DNA of 64,000 nt from Phymorhynchus buccinoides (GCA_017654935.2 CM065698.1:96429-160428), one strand, 5' to 3'. Numbered from the stretch's first letter, positions 45,829 to 58,790 are shown. The notes: generated from the letters alone by a model not told the origin. Program-made: numbers and translations.

Positions 45829-47294
45829 TCAATCTTCCAAAAAAGCATCCAGATCCAGTGCGTTGTTGCATGAGAGTCCCATGCAATTGCAGATGGGGGA
45901 ACAAGGCATGCCTGCTCGTCGGCAGCTGCAGCCATGTTTGCAGCCAACCTTGTAGTTGCACGACACGATACGCAACACTTTCTCCGATGCTGAAAGCAGA
46001 TCAGTTGACACTGGCAACAGTGACCCATTGGACATAATCCATCCCCATTTGGTTGGATCAATGTTGTTGTTCATCCACTGCTGAACTTGGCAGTAAGTCC
46101 TGAAGGAATGCTGACGAGCAGCGGCACTGGATGGTGGTAGGCTTGCCATTTGAAAACCCTGTGTGTGCCATTTGGAAAACCTTGTGTGTGCCATTTGGAA
46201 AACCCTGTGTGTTGACATTTTCGCATTCTTCTTCTTGAACGCAGAGACTCTGAAATCATCCAGACTGTGGAAACTGGAGGCACCATACAGAGCCAGCAAA
46301 CATTCTTCACCAGCTTTGGCAATTTCCCCTGCATCAGTTTCTGGGTTGTTGAAGACTGCCACAGTCTGTGCCAGTTGGTCACTTGATTTGAGCGCTTTGT
46401 AGCCCTTTTTCTTTCCTTGTTGGTATGGCGCTGATGTTGTGTCACAGCCTGTTGCAGCATGAAGAAACAATAAGTTGTTCTTCATGTTTCCAAGAGCCTA
46501 CCACTGACTGGCTCTCTGTTGCATGATGGAGGGCTGTGGACACAATCAGTGTGTCTGCATCTCCAACTGCTTGTTTCACATGAACGCCAGCAGCTCGAAG
46601 ATCTTCATTGAGATTTTGTATGAGTCCATGCTTGTTGTGTCGATTGCCAAGTAAGTCAGCCTGACACACAGTAGCTCTGATATGACCAGCCACATCAATG
46701 TCAGCAGATGTGTGCTTTGCTGCTCGTCTCCTCTGCTCCTCTGACTTTGTAGATGGTAGGCCAGAATAACCATCAAAAACTACAATTGCAGCTCTTCCAT
46801 AGTGAGTTGTAATGTGCCTCACATACATCTGACAGATTTCTGCGTATGTCGCTGGGCACGGCCATACAACACTGAAGAAGATGACCTCCATCAATGACAT
46901 AAACTGGGCTTTGAGGCACCTCAGCAGGCTCAGGTGGAAGAAGTGATGAGAGAAGCGATGCTAATGCAGCTTTTGTGGGTCGTCTCATTGAAGTGCCATC
47001 AAAGAGAGATGGTGGTCGGGGTGCAAGCTCATACTTCAAGTACGTTGCTAAATTTGGGTCCAGAATTGAAAGGATTCGATTCAGCATCTGCTGTGGTTGA
47101 ATGACCACTTCTTTCTTTCGGATTTTGACAGTGTTGTTCATTGAGGCAAGAGATTTGACTCTGTTCTTGCGCTTTAGCTTTACCTCAGCAAAGGTTTTGC
47201 TGATCATGTCCTCTTGAGAGCCAATCCCCACACTGAATGCATCGTCACAGTTGACAGAATCATCAGCGATCACTCCTGTTGACAAACTGACCAA
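45829..47294 (-). pseudogene. Decayed gene with FEN/XPG-like nuclease motifs and a Cys-rich CXC-like tail
   Basis: Three overlapping frames on the - strand (47294-46773, 46900-46442, 46485-45829) form one interrupted coding region, so at least two frameshifts are present. In order: a linker with TVKIRKKEVVIQPQQML; YELAPRPPSLFDGTSMRR; YVIDGGHLL; VVFDGYSGLPSTKSEEQRRR; GDADTLIVSTAL; LHAATGCDTTSAPYQQGKKK; and a cysteine-rich end CKHGCSCRRAGMPCSPICNC. 'FDG-x-P-x-K-x-E-xRR', an acidic 'GDAD' and 'GCD...GKKK' resemble the N, I and helix-hairpin regions of FEN1/XPG nucleases; this is my inference. The whole resembles a protein type I recall as multi-copy and uncharacterised in invertebrate genomes, probably mobile-element-linked. 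It appears intronless. Confidence 0.7.
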
Positions 47295-48500
47295 CAGAAA
47301 AGATTTGGAAAGATTGCACTCAAAAGAAAGGGGGGGGGAGCTGAGGGGGGGAGTGGATATGTTGGTGGGGGTTAATGTATAACATAAGGGAAAACTTTTA
47401 GTGAAGGAGAAAAAAAAATGATGGGTGAGATATTAAGGGCCAGGAAGTGGAAGGGGTGGAATGGGGTGGAATGGGGTGGAATGGGGCTTTGAAGCAGGTG
47501 TTTCATTCCCTGACATTGAGTCCACCAACTGCTCATTTAAAAGTGTGTGGTCTAAGCTCCTACTCAGTCCTTGTTCGGAACCAGTATGTTCAAGTATTGA
47601 AGCACATTTTCGTCTTTCCTACTGTTTTTGAATATCTTTAAAATGGCTTAAAGTGATGTTTAAACTTCCAATGCATAAGACAGGCAAGGTAGTGGGGGCA
47701 AAGTGGTTTTCAAGGAAAATGGCCTGGGGTCCAGGGGGCCGAAGAAAATTCAATAAAATTCAATAAATGAGTGACATTTTTCACTTTTTCATGCTATTTC
47801 AATGCATTTTTTAATAATTTTTGTTTCAAACTGTTTCGCGGATTTTCCGGGATTCGCGGAGGTCTACCATGCCTGATAAGATCGTGCACCAGATAAAAAG
47901 TTTGAACTAAGGATCAAGTTAAATACCAATATTGTTTTCCCTGAGAGAAAAAAAAGATCATCTGCGAACGCTGAAAGGGTACGCATATTTGGTGTGATAT
48001 TTGAAAATGTTGCTGATGTCGGATTTTTCGGGACCTTTCAGGCAGTAGTCACTGATGGTTATACTTATGTTTGCACAGCATAAATTCAATCACATTTTTC
48101 TTTGGGTTCCCTTATATAATTTACCTGGAAAATACTGGCTAATGGGGATCTTCTGGGGCCGTGGAAGGGTCTAACACAAAAATACCATAAACATCACTCA
48201 CTAGTAGGCATTTCATCTCTCAATCGGTGGTGGTAAACAGCAGCGTTCTGCCCCCCATTGCGGTGCCCCTGATGCCTTGTTGGGGTTCTGGCTTGCGGCT
48301 TTCTGTCGCTCAGCTGGCCAGTTCATGAACACAGGAGTCCTGCTGCTAGTTCTTTTTGGGGGGGGGGGGAGTTTTTCTCCCCTCGATCCACTAACACCTG
48401 TGACAGTAAATGACGTGCCTATTAACACACTTTCCTGTCACCTATCCTCCCCTCGTCCACGAACACCTGTACATAGAATGACGTGCATATTAACACACTT
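47295..48500. other. No gene seen
   Basis: G-runs at 47328-47360, three GGAATGGGGT repeats near 47455-47485, and AT-rich DNA. Near the gap, a ~75-bp segment with CACCTG and AATGACGTGC occurs twice (48385-48430 and 48455-48500). No coding sequence identified. Confidence 0.5.
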
Positions 48501-49000
48501 NNNNNNNNNNNNNNNNNNNNNNNNNNNNNNNNNNNNNNNNNNNNNNNNNNNNNNNNNNNNNNNNNNNNNNNNNNNNNNNNNNNNNNNNNNNNNNNNNNNN
48601 NNNNNNNNNNNNNNNNNNNNNNNNNNNNNNNNNNNNNNNNNNNNNNNNNNNNNNNNNNNNNNNNNNNNNNNNNNNNNNNNNNNNNNNNNNNNNNNNNNNN
48701 NNNNNNNNNNNNNNNNNNNNNNNNNNNNNNNNNNNNNNNNNNNNNNNNNNNNNNNNNNNNNNNNNNNNNNNNNNNNNNNNNNNNNNNNNNNNNNNNNNNN
48801 NNNNNNNNNNNNNNNNNNNNNNNNNNNNNNNNNNNNNNNNNNNNNNNNNNNNNNNNNNNNNNNNNNNNNNNNNNNNNNNNNNNNNNNNNNNNNNNNNNNN
48901 NNNNNNNNNNNNNNNNNNNNNNNNNNNNNNNNNNNNNNNNNNNNNNNNNNNNNNNNNNNNNNNNNNNNNNNNNNNNNNNNNNNNNNNNNNNNNNNNNNNN
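48501..49000. other. Assembly gap, exactly 500 N
   Basis: Second fixed-length scaffolding gap. The contig between the gaps (18782-48500) is therefore only 29.7 kb. Confidence 1.
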
Positions 49001-51790
49001 AAGAAAGAAGAAACGAGGCAAAACTAAAGAGAGACACAGAGATAAGAAAGAACATAGCAAACTAAGTATGATAATAGGAGAGAAAGTAAATACTAGAGCA
49101 AACTAAAGAAAGACATATAGATAAAGAAGAACGAGCAAAATAAGGAAGAGACATAGATGAAGAGAGAGAGAACTAGTAAACAAAGTAGGAGACAGAGAGA
49201 GAACAGAGCAAACTAAAGGAGGCGACCATAGAGAGAGAGAGAATAACAGAGCAAACTAAAGGAGGAGCCATAGAGAAGAACCGAGTGCAAAACTAAAGGG
49301 GGAGACCTAGAGAGAAAGAACAGAGCAAAACTAAAGGATGAGACAGAGAGAGAATCGAGCCAAACTAAAGAGGAGACATGATAGAAAGAAACATAGCAAA
49401 ACTAAAGGAGGATACATAGAGAGAAAGAAAGAACAGAGCAAAACTAAAGGAGAAACATAGAGAGACAGAAAGAACAAAACTAAAGGAGGAGACATAGGAG
49501 AAGAAGAACAGAGCAAAACTAAAGGATGAGACATAGAGAGAAGAACAGAGTCAAAACTATAGATGAGAAACCATAGAGATCAAGAAAGAACAGAGGCAAA
49601 ACTAAAGGGTATACATAGAGGAAAGAAAGGAACAGAGCAAAACTAAGGAGTAGACATAGAGAGAAAGAAAGACAAGACAAAACTAAGGATGAGACATTGA
49701 GAGAGACCGAGCAAAACTAAAGGAGACATAGAGAGAAAGAACGAGGCAAACTAAGGAGGAGACATAGAGAGAAAGAACAGAGCAAGACTAAAGGAGGAGA
49801 CATTGAGAGCAAGACGAGCAAAGACTAAGGGAGACAATAGAGAGAAAGAAAGAACAGAGCACAACGAAAGGAGGATACATAGAGAGAAAGAAAGTACAAA
49901 CTAAAGGAGGGACATGAGAGAAAGACAGAGCAAATTAAGGAAGAGGACTAGAGAGAAATAACGAACAAAACTAGGGAAGAGACTAGAGAGAAAGAAAGAG
50001 CAAAACTAAAGGAGACATAGAGAGAAAGACAGAGCAAAACTAAGATGCGACATATAGAGAAAGACAGAGCAAACTAGAGGAGGAGAACATAGAGATAGAG
50101 AAAGACAGAGTCAAAACTAAAGGAGGGACATAGAGAGAAAGAAAGAACGAAACTAAAGAGAGACATAGAGAGAAAGAACAGAGCAAAACTAAAGTAGGAG
50201 ACATAGAGAGAAAGAAAGAACAGAGCGAAAACTAAGGCAGCGACATAGAGAAGAGAGAAAGAACAAGAAAACTAAAGTAGGAGACGTAGAGAAGAAGAAC
50301 AGAGCAAAACTAAAGGAGAGCCATATAGAGAGAAAGAAAGAAGAGCAAAACTAAGAAAGAACTATAGAGAAAGAAAGAACAGAAGCAAAACTAAAGGAGG
50401 AGACATAGAGAGAAAAAGCAGAGCCAAAACTAAAGGAGCGACATAGAGAGAAGAAGAATCAAAACTACAGGAAGAACATAGAGATAAGAACAAGCAAACT
50501 AAGGAAGAGACATAGAGAGAGAAAAGAACAGAGCAAAACTACAGGAGGAGACAGAGAGAGACAGAGCTAAACTAAAGGAGGCGACATAGAGAGGATAAGA
50601 ACAGACAAAACTAAAGGAGGATACAGGAGAGAGAGACAGAGCAAACTAAAGGATGCGACTAGAGAGAGAGAAAGAACAGGCAAACTAAAGGAAGAGACAT
50701 AGAGATGAAAGAAAGCAGAGCAAAAATAAGGAAGAGACAAAGAGAGAAAGAAAGACGCGAGCAAAACTAAAGAGAGATCCTGAGAGAAAGAAAGAACAAG
50801 CAAAACTAAAGTGGGAGACATAGAGAGAAGACAGAGCAAAACTAAAGGAGGAGACATAGAGAGAAAGAACAGAGCAAAACTAAGGAGGAGACATAGAGAG
50901 AGAGAAAGAACAGAGCAAAACAAAAGGAGAGACATAGAGAGAACAGAGCAAAACTACAGGAGGAGACATATAGAGAAGAACGATGCAAAACTAAAGGAGG
51001 GAGACAGAGAAAACAGAGCAAAACTAAAGGAGGAACATAGAGAGAACGAAGAACAGAGCAAAACTAAATGAGGAGACTAGAGTGAGAAGTGAACAGATGC
51101 AAACAAAGTAGAAACATAGAGAGAAAGAAAGAACATAGCAAGCCTACTACAGGATGGAACATAGGAGAGAAAAGAACATAGCTAAACTAAAGGGGAGACA
51201 TAGAAGAAGAACAGAGCCCACTAAAGGAGGAAACATAGAGAGAATAGAAAGAAACAGATCAAACAAAGGAGGAGACATAGAGAGAAAGAAAAGAACAGAG
51301 CAAAACTAAGAGGAGACTTGAAGTTGAAAGAGCAAACCTAAAGGAGACATAGAGAGAAGAACAGAGCAAACTAAAGGAGGAGACTAGAGAGAAAGAACAG
51401 AGCAAAACTAAAGAGGAGACATTGGAGAAATAACAGAGCAAACCTAAAGGGATGAACTAGATAGAAAGAAAGAACAGAGCAATAACTAAGGAGAGTACCA
51501 AGAGCTCAGAAAGAACAAAAACTAAAGGATGAGACATAGATGAGATGAAAGACAGAGCAAACTAAAGGATTAGACATAGAGAGAAAGAAAGAACAGAGCA
51601 AACTAAATGAACTTGAGGTGTAGACAAGCAAACTAAAGAAGAGACATAGAGAGAAAGAAAGAACAAACTAAAGGAGTAGACATAGAGAGAAAGAACATAG
51701 CAAAATGAAAGGAGGAACTAGAGAGACAGAACAGAGCAAACTAAAGGGGAGACATAGAGAGAGAACAGAGGCAAACTAAAGGAAGAGTGA
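49001..51790 (+). repeat. Noisy ~38-bp purine-rich tandem array
   Basis: The ideal unit is AGAAAGAACAGAGCAAAAC plus TAAAGGAGGAGACATAGAG. Almost every unit carries one or more single-base deletions or insertions, unlike the clean arrays in the first 48 kb. Confidence 0.93.
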
Positions 51791-51879
51791 AAGAAACAAA
51801 AGGGGGAGAGATCAAAATCGCCAAAAGAAGACAGAGACAGAACAGAAATAAGCAAGACAATGAGGAAACTGAAATGAAG

Positions 51880-52480
51880 AGAGACGAGACATAAGGATGA
51901 CTGAGGAACATTGAAATGAGAGAGACAGAAATTTAGCTTACATGTTGACAGAATTAAGACAATGCGGAACATGAAATGAAGATAGGCATAAGAGTTAGCT
52001 ACATGTTGACAGAAGGAAACATGAGTAACATGAATGACAGAGACAGAAGAGTTAGCTACTGTTGACAGAATGAAGACATGCGGAACATAAATGAATAGAG
52101 ACAGAAGAGTTAGCTAATGTTGACAGAAGGAAGAGACATGAGGAACATGAAGGAGAGAGACAGAAGAGTTAGCTACATGTTGACAGAAGGGAAGTCATGA
52201 GGACATGACATGAAGAGAGACCGAAGAGTTAGCTACATGTTACAGAAGGAGACATGGGAACATGAAATGAGAGAGACAGGATAGGTATCTCCATGTTGAC
52301 AGAAGAAGACATGAGGACCATAAATGAATAAGACGCATAGTTAGCTACATGCTTGACAGAAGGAAGACTTCGACATAAATGACGAGAGACAGAAGAGTTT
52401 CGCTTACATGTTTGACAGACGGAAGACATGCGGACTGAAATGAATAGAGACAGAAGAGTTAGCTACATGTTGACAAAGAA
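51880..52480 (+). repeat. ~58-bp tandem array (GTTAGCTACATGTTGACAGA)
   Basis: About ten units also containing AACATGAAATGA and AGAGACAGAAGA, with frequent single-base indels. Confidence 0.9.
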
Positions 52481-54296
52481 GAAAACACTTAGATAAAGAG
52501 AAAACCACAATTGTTTAAAATGAAAGATGTATTTGCTATATTCAACACCCTCACTTACAATATTTGATTAGTATATATTACAACAGATCCTTACTGCAAT
52601 GGCTTCGATTCAAGAACAAGATATTACGGCAATATTATAACAAAAACACAGCCTGCTATATACAAATGGTGGGCCACGGAAGCCTACTTTGTGCAGAAAC
52701 GAAGAACAGATAGGTAACCAAAAACTCATGAATGCGCACGTCCAACGTGTCCAATGATGCATTATTTTGATGTTTAAATGATCTATTTTTTTGCTACTAT
52801 AATATACTCCGCATGCAAACAGAATGTATTGGAAAGACTCCACTTCCACTTTAGGCATGGACACTCATATTAATAGGTCAAATGAGGTCTTGGTTGTTAC
52901 TTTCGCTTCACCACGTGTTTTATCTGTGCAATTGTTGTTTAGTTCTTTACAGCTCTGTTAGATGACGCAGCTCGTCTTGATCAACTGGTAAGTTCACCGC
53001 ATCCATGTGACTCAATTTTTGACTTACATCTCTTTTGCAATGTGGACAGCGTATATTCCAGCCCAATGATGCTCTTTTTTGTTTCGCGTTGTTGAATAAA
53101 ACCTCATTGAATCTATTACTGGCAAGCACACGAGCACACACCACATCCCCATTTTAATCAAGCCAACCCAAATTGACAATTTGGTTTATGAAATACCAAA
53201 TTCCTCAATGATACATCGAGCCCCTTCTCTTAAAAGACCTTCGAAAAATCATTCGTAAAAAGGGGGGTCTAAATCAGGGGGAACACAACATGCACTCAGT
53301 GAACTCACTCACAACCGTTATGACGCACAGCACCATGCATAACACTAAAACTAAAACCTGCTTTTCTCTGTCATTCTTGAATGCAGACATCCGCGGTCTG
53401 CTACTATACGAAAACGGCAAAAACGGGGGGAGAAAACCAAAAGTGTGCTCGACGGCTCGTGTGCAACTCCACACAAACTCACATAGCAACGTACAGACCT
53501 AATTTTCGCCATATTACGTTCTGGCAGTTTCATTTTCATGCACAGTTTGCACACACGTAACTTTTATACTGCGCATACACTCGGCTGACAAATGGCGCCG
53601 CACTACCGCAAATACGAAATCACGGCAAACGCTACTGCCCATCTACTTTCATTTATCGGATTTTGTGAGTTGTTTGCATTCATGATGTTTCAGTGCACAG
53701 AACACTACGCCGATTTATCAGTTTGATAAGGTGGAAAGGAGCTGCTTTTCAACTTTTTGTTGTAAAGCTGAGACCATTTCACCGAGTTCCAACCTTATGG
53801 AGTTGTGACCGATCCCTAGTTTCAACTTGGGATTTGAATTCGCATTTAGGCCTACGTGTGCACTAGTTGTACAGATCGACACGCTCCGCGACTGTTTCAG
53901 TTCAAACTTTGATCATATACTGCTCAGTGATGACACATGTGCGTAAAAGTGTGCATTTAGTGGTCATCGTTGATATCGCTGATTAAATTCTTCATTTCCG
54001 GCATGAGAACGGTGCTTTGTACGAGATTTACCTAACAAATGGTACCCCGAGCTTGCGTCGGGCTCGAACTGAGGCCGGAAGGATAGATGTCATACGTTTT
54101 TGCGACTGAATAATTGTCAGAATGTGTTGCATCGGTCGTAATCGAAATCAACAAGATTTTACGGTCGTAAAACGCGTTAGAGGGGAGTCATAATGAGAGG
54201 CAAGTTTAGAAGAAAAACGATCCGTCATTCATATTTATCTTTTGTAGAAAAGAGGGGAGTCCGTAAATCAGGCCGTTCGTGAGGGGTCGACTGTAC
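52481..54296. other. No confident gene
   Basis: Mixed unique DNA. A short frame on the - strand (53144-52947) contains RCPHCKRDVS and could be a small exon, but there is only one CxxC pair and no splice support. From about 54170 the text AGGGGAGTC occurs twice, suggesting a degraded repeat. Confidence 0.4.
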
Positions 54297-54440
54297 GCAA
54301 AACATTCCTCAATTCAGTAAACATTCCTCAATGTACATAAAACATTCCTCAATGTAACAGTCAAACATTCCTCAATGTACAGTAAAACATTCCTCAATTT
54401 ACAGTAAAACATTCCTCATGTACATAAAAACATTCCTCAG
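54297..54440 (+). repeat. Short tandem array (AAAACATTCCTCAATGTAC)
   Basis: About seven units of 19-22 bp with small indels. Confidence 0.85.
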
Positions 54441-54699
54441 GTCATTCTATGCACAAAATGAAATGTGACTGTATCAATAACATGTACGCACTGATAATCA
54501 TCAGAACATGTGAACTAATATCAATATAAAATACATTGCAACTATTATCATCAGTCTTCTCAAAACTTTGAAAAATCAGTCTTCTTTCACCCTCCGAGAT
54601 ATGAACGACTGAAATAAAAATAATGAAACAAAATAACACCAATAAACAACAAGATTTAATAAACAATGATGCAAGTTGCCTTAAGTGAGGCATAAATGT

Positions 54700-55235
54700 T
54701 TATCACATCACGAAGGGACATCAATTCGCTGTGCAGTCGATCACACAGGTTGCAAAGTCAGAAATCTATTTTTTTAATTGATTTTCAGTCATTGGTCTTT
54801 CCGTGCTCTTCAACATCTTTCATATTCATAAAGAGGACGTCATTGTTTACGGGTCTCTACATGCTCCATAAAGTGCTTTCAATGATAGGTTTTCACTCTT
54901 TCATATCTATAAAGGACAATCTTGTTATGGTCTTAAATGCTCCAAACAGTGGCTTATCAAATTAGTAGGTTTGTTGCATTTTCAACATCTTTCATATTCA
55001 TCAAGACAGTCCTTGTTACGTCTCTACATGCTCCAAACAGTCTTTCAAATGAGTAGGTTGGGTGCATTTTCAACATCTTTCATATTCATAAGGGACAGCC
55101 TTGTTTACGTCTCTACATGCTCCAAAACAGGCTTTCAAGGAGTAGGTTTCACATCTTCATATTTATAAAGGACATCCTTGTATGGTCCTCTACATGTCTC
55201 CAACGTGGTCTTTCAAAGGATAGGCTTGGTGCATT
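54700..55235 (+). repeat. ~85-bp degenerate tandem repeat, about 6 copies
   Basis: Units share TCTTTCATATTCATAAAG, GTCTCTACATGCTCC and GGTGCATTTTC. Confidence 0.85.
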
Positions 55236-55734
55236 TTCTTCAGCTAGGCCCTTAACTTTAGACTGTGATTTCCTCAAAATGTTGACAGTCACCCTACCAA
55301 ATTTAAATGCTATAACTCTAAAATGGAAAACATTACAAGAATGGTTCTTATATACTTGAAAGGAATTGTCTGAAGTTTCTATCTGTGCCATTATCTCAGA
55401 ATGGTAATTTTTGACACTTAATGTCCCTTATTCGTGGTGCTATGTTCCCCCAAATAGACACACAGTTAATACACTTTTAATGTTCTCTATATTCAAACAG
55501 ATCCTTTTAGCAGCAGAAAGCAATCGACTATGAATTTATATACAGATTTGGTGGGAATGTTTCTCAAGTATGAGCGCTCCATTTGCTTTTACTTGTGCGA
55601 TTCTATATAAAAAGAGTTCCCTTGCCATTCTCTACGTTGGTTTGTCTTCGGTGATACAGTCTTCGACCAAGCTTGAATAACCATTGTCTAAGTCGAGCAA
55701 CATCAGATTCAAAACTAAAAAGGTCCTTGCTGTC
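55236..55734. other. No gene seen
   Basis: AT-rich unique DNA between two tandem arrays. Confidence 0.4.
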
Positions 55735-57000
55735 GCGGCCTACTGTCGCTGTCCTGTGAGTCACACCAGTCTGCTTACTGTCGCTGTCTGTGATCACACC
55801 AGTCTGGCCTTACTGTCAGCTGTCTGTGAGTCACACCAGTCATCGTCCTTACTGTCGCTGTCTGTGATTCACACCAGTCCTCTGCCTACTGTCGCTGTCT
55901 GTGAGTCACACCAGTCCTCTTGCCTTACTGTCGCTGTCTGTGAGTCCCACCAATCTTCCTTACTGTTGGTGTCTGTGAGTCACACCAGTCTGCCTTACTG
56001 TCGCTGTCTGTGCGTCACAGCCATCCTCTGCCTTAGCTGTCGCTGCTGTGAGTCACACCAGTCTCACTTACTGTTGCGTCTGTGAGTCCACCCGTCCCCT
56101 CTGCTTACTGTCGCTGTCTGTGAGTCACCCCAGTCTCCGCCTTACTGCGGCTGTCTGTGAGTCACACCAGTCTCCGTCTTTCCTCCTTACTGTCGCTGTC
56201 TGGAGTTCACACCATCTCTGCCTTACTGTACGCTGTCTGTGATCACACCAGTCTCTGCTTACTGTCGCTGTTTGTGAGTCATCACCATCCCCTGCCTTAC
56301 TGTCCGCTGTCTGTGAGTTCACACCGTCTCTCTCTCCTACTTCGCTGTTTGTGAGGACACATACCATTCTCTGCCTTATCTGTCGCTGTCTGTGAGTCCC
56401 AACCAGTCTCTGCTACTGTCCGCTGTCTGTGAGTCACACCAGTCTCTAGCTTACTGTCGGCTGTTTTGTGAGTCACACCAGTCTCTGCTTACTGTCCCTG
56501 TTTGTGAGTCACAACAGGTCTCTGCCTTACTGTCGCTTTTTGTGATTCACTACCAGTCTCTGCCTTTCTGTCGCTGTCTTGAGTCACACAGTCTCTGCCT
56601 TACTGTCGCTTCTCTGTGAGTCAACACCATTCCTGCCTACTGTCCGCTGTTTGTGAGCACACCATCTCTGCCTTACTGTCGCTGTTTGTGAGTCACACCA
56701 GTCTCTGCTTACTGCGCTGTCTGTGAGTCACACCAGTCTCTGCCTAACTGTCGCTGTTTGTGAGTCACACCATCTCCGCCTTACTGTCGCTGTTTGTGAG
56801 TCACACCAGGCTCTGCCTTAATGTCGCTGTTTGCGAGTCACACCAGCTCTGCCTTACTGTCGCTGTTTTGTGAGTCACGCACCATCTCTGCCTTATGTCC
56901 TGTTGTGATCACACCAATCTCCGCTTACTGTCGCTGTTTGGGTGATTTCAACACCAGTTCTCTGCCTTACTGTCGCTGTTTTGCGAGTCCACCCAGCCTT
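55735..57000 (+). repeat. Noisy 37-bp tandem array, about 34 copies
   Basis: The ideal unit is CTTACTGTCGCTGTCTGTG plus AGTCACACCAGTCTCTGC. Nearly every copy has 1-base losses or gains, so open frames across it are short and random. Confidence 0.93.
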
Positions 57001-57825
57001 CCAGATCAACCCTAGAATAACCAGGTAGAGAAGTTTTAGAGTAATTTCAACACTTTTTTTCAACATACTTCTTGAGCACAAAGTCGGTTTGACATTTTCT
57101 ATAATGCATTGGCTTACTGGACGATAAGGCGTCAGCCAATTCTGTTTGTCATTTTCCTTCTGAAAGAAACATACATTGTGTTAAAATAAAGAGCCTTAGA
57201 AATTGGATTGTTTCCCCAGCGCAGTGAAAACCTTGTTTCTGTTGTACTTTTTGCCTTGTGCACAAAGAGTGAGAGTAATCTTCCACTTCCCTGCACCATG
57301 ATTTCGTGCACTGCCACCACGTTCCTGAATCTAATGCTCTTGTAATGTGGCTACTAAGGATGAGTAATATCCACTTCTCTGCTTCATGATTCGTGCACTG
57401 TCCACCGACGTTCTAATCTAATGCTCTGTAATATGCACAAATGATGTGAGACGCGATCTTTCACTTTCCATAACACTATTCACGGAACGCGTCCAAGGCT
57501 TTCCCAATGTCATGTTTTTGTAATGGTAGACATTCATTATTTCCATCAAACAGTTTTGCCATGGAACCGTGGCAGCCTGTTGCGTGGAGATGCCGCAGCT
57601 GTTGCTGTGGAGATGGGCCATATAGTGCACCATGGCAACGTCCTCGTCTCCCTGTGCCATGCCCTCGTTTCTTCCGACGCCAATTGGTTCTGAAAACTCC
57701 AAACAACTCAAAATAATCCTATCATATTCGCGACAAATCAAAAAGTTTGCTGGTCATCATGTTTTGGCGATGACTATCCAAATAGCAATTCAAGTCTCTG
57801 TATTTGTTGTCTCTGATTGTGTTAT
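57001..57825. other. No confident gene; partial duplication
   Basis: A ~75-bp segment with CCACTTC-CTGC, ATGATTTCGTGCACTG and CTAATGCTCT occurs twice (about 57280-57350 and 57370-57440). The overlapping frames at 57418-57741 lack any recognised domain. Confidence 0.4.
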
Positions 57826-58302
57826 GGGCCTGTCACGCCTTGAGTCTTAGCCAACATATGCTGGACGTATGAAAATTTGGCGAATACGCTGTCGTACCGT
57901 CGATACGTTTATGGGTAAGTTTTTGTTTGGATAAGAGCACGCTGAAGCCACTGTCCCATAACTTTCGTAGTAACGGCGAGGTCGTCGAAAAATGTTTGCA
58001 CTACAACACGTGATCGTCGGCAATACGCTACCATACGCTATGCATAAGTTAGACTATCGTTGAGCATAAGTTGTGAACGCCGGCAACACGCTCAGCATTC
58101 GTTTGCATACGTTATCGAAATGTTCTATATAAGTTACTAATACGTTATTAATACGTTAGGCATATGTCGAACTCGTTATGAATACGCTATGCATACGTTC
58201 AAAATTGAAAAAACCCATCGATAGTTCAGCGTATGCCAGCGTTTTAGAGAAATTTTGATATGTCGTCATACGCTGGCTAAAACGTTCAGGTGTGACAGGG
58301 CC
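57826..58302. mobile_element. Small element with GGCCTGTCAC-type inverted ends
   Basis: The left end GGGCCTGTCACGCCTTGAG and the right end, on the other strand AGGCCCTGTCACACCTGAA, share about 12 of the first 15 bases, and both continue to TTAGCCA-C-TATG. The interior is full of ATACGTT/ATACGCT words and has no long frame. The flanks on both sides share AAAGTTTGCTGGTCA and AAATAGCAA, so it sits between copies of a local duplication. Confidence 0.65.
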
Positions 58303-58384
58303 TTTAGACAGTTTATCATTATTATCATTAAAGTTTGCTGGTCAGTCCTGTTTGACAGTGACATCCAAATAGCAAGTCAAGTCA

Positions 58385-58790
58385 AGTCTCTGTATTGTGT
58401 TAGACAGCTCTCATGTTACTACAGCCCAACAACCATTTGAACTAGGGTTAGTCTCTGTATTGTGTTAGACAGCTCTCATGTTACTACAGCCCAACAACCA
58501 ACAACCATTTGAACTAGGGTTAGTCTCTGTATGGTGTTAGACAGCTCTCATGTTACTACAGCCCAACAACCATTTGAACTAGGGTTAGTCTCTGTATGGT
58601 GTTAGACAGCTCTCATGTTACTACAGCCCAACAACCATTTGAACTAGGGTTAGTCTCTGTATTGTGTTAGACAGCTCTCATGTTACTACAGCCCAACAAC
58701 CATTTGAACTAGGGTTAGTCTCTGTATGGTGTTAGACAGCTCTCATGTTACTACAGCCGAACAACCATTTGTACAGAGGGCACAACAATA
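58385..58790 (+). repeat. 65-bp minisatellite, about 6 copies
   Basis: The unit is GTCTCTGTATTGTGTTAG plus ACAGCTCTCATGTTACTACA plus GCCCAACAACCATTTG plus AACTAGGGTTA. One copy has an extra AACCAACA. Confidence 0.93.

Noticed and set aside
52947..53144. Short - strand frame with RCPHCKRDVS, possible zinc-binding exon
   Set aside because: Only one CxxC pair, no family recognised, no convincing splice pair; kept only as a remark.
57418..57741. Overlapping 107- and 76-codon - strand frames
   Set aside because: Two frames open over the same stretch, no domain, no splice evidence, in an indel-prone region.
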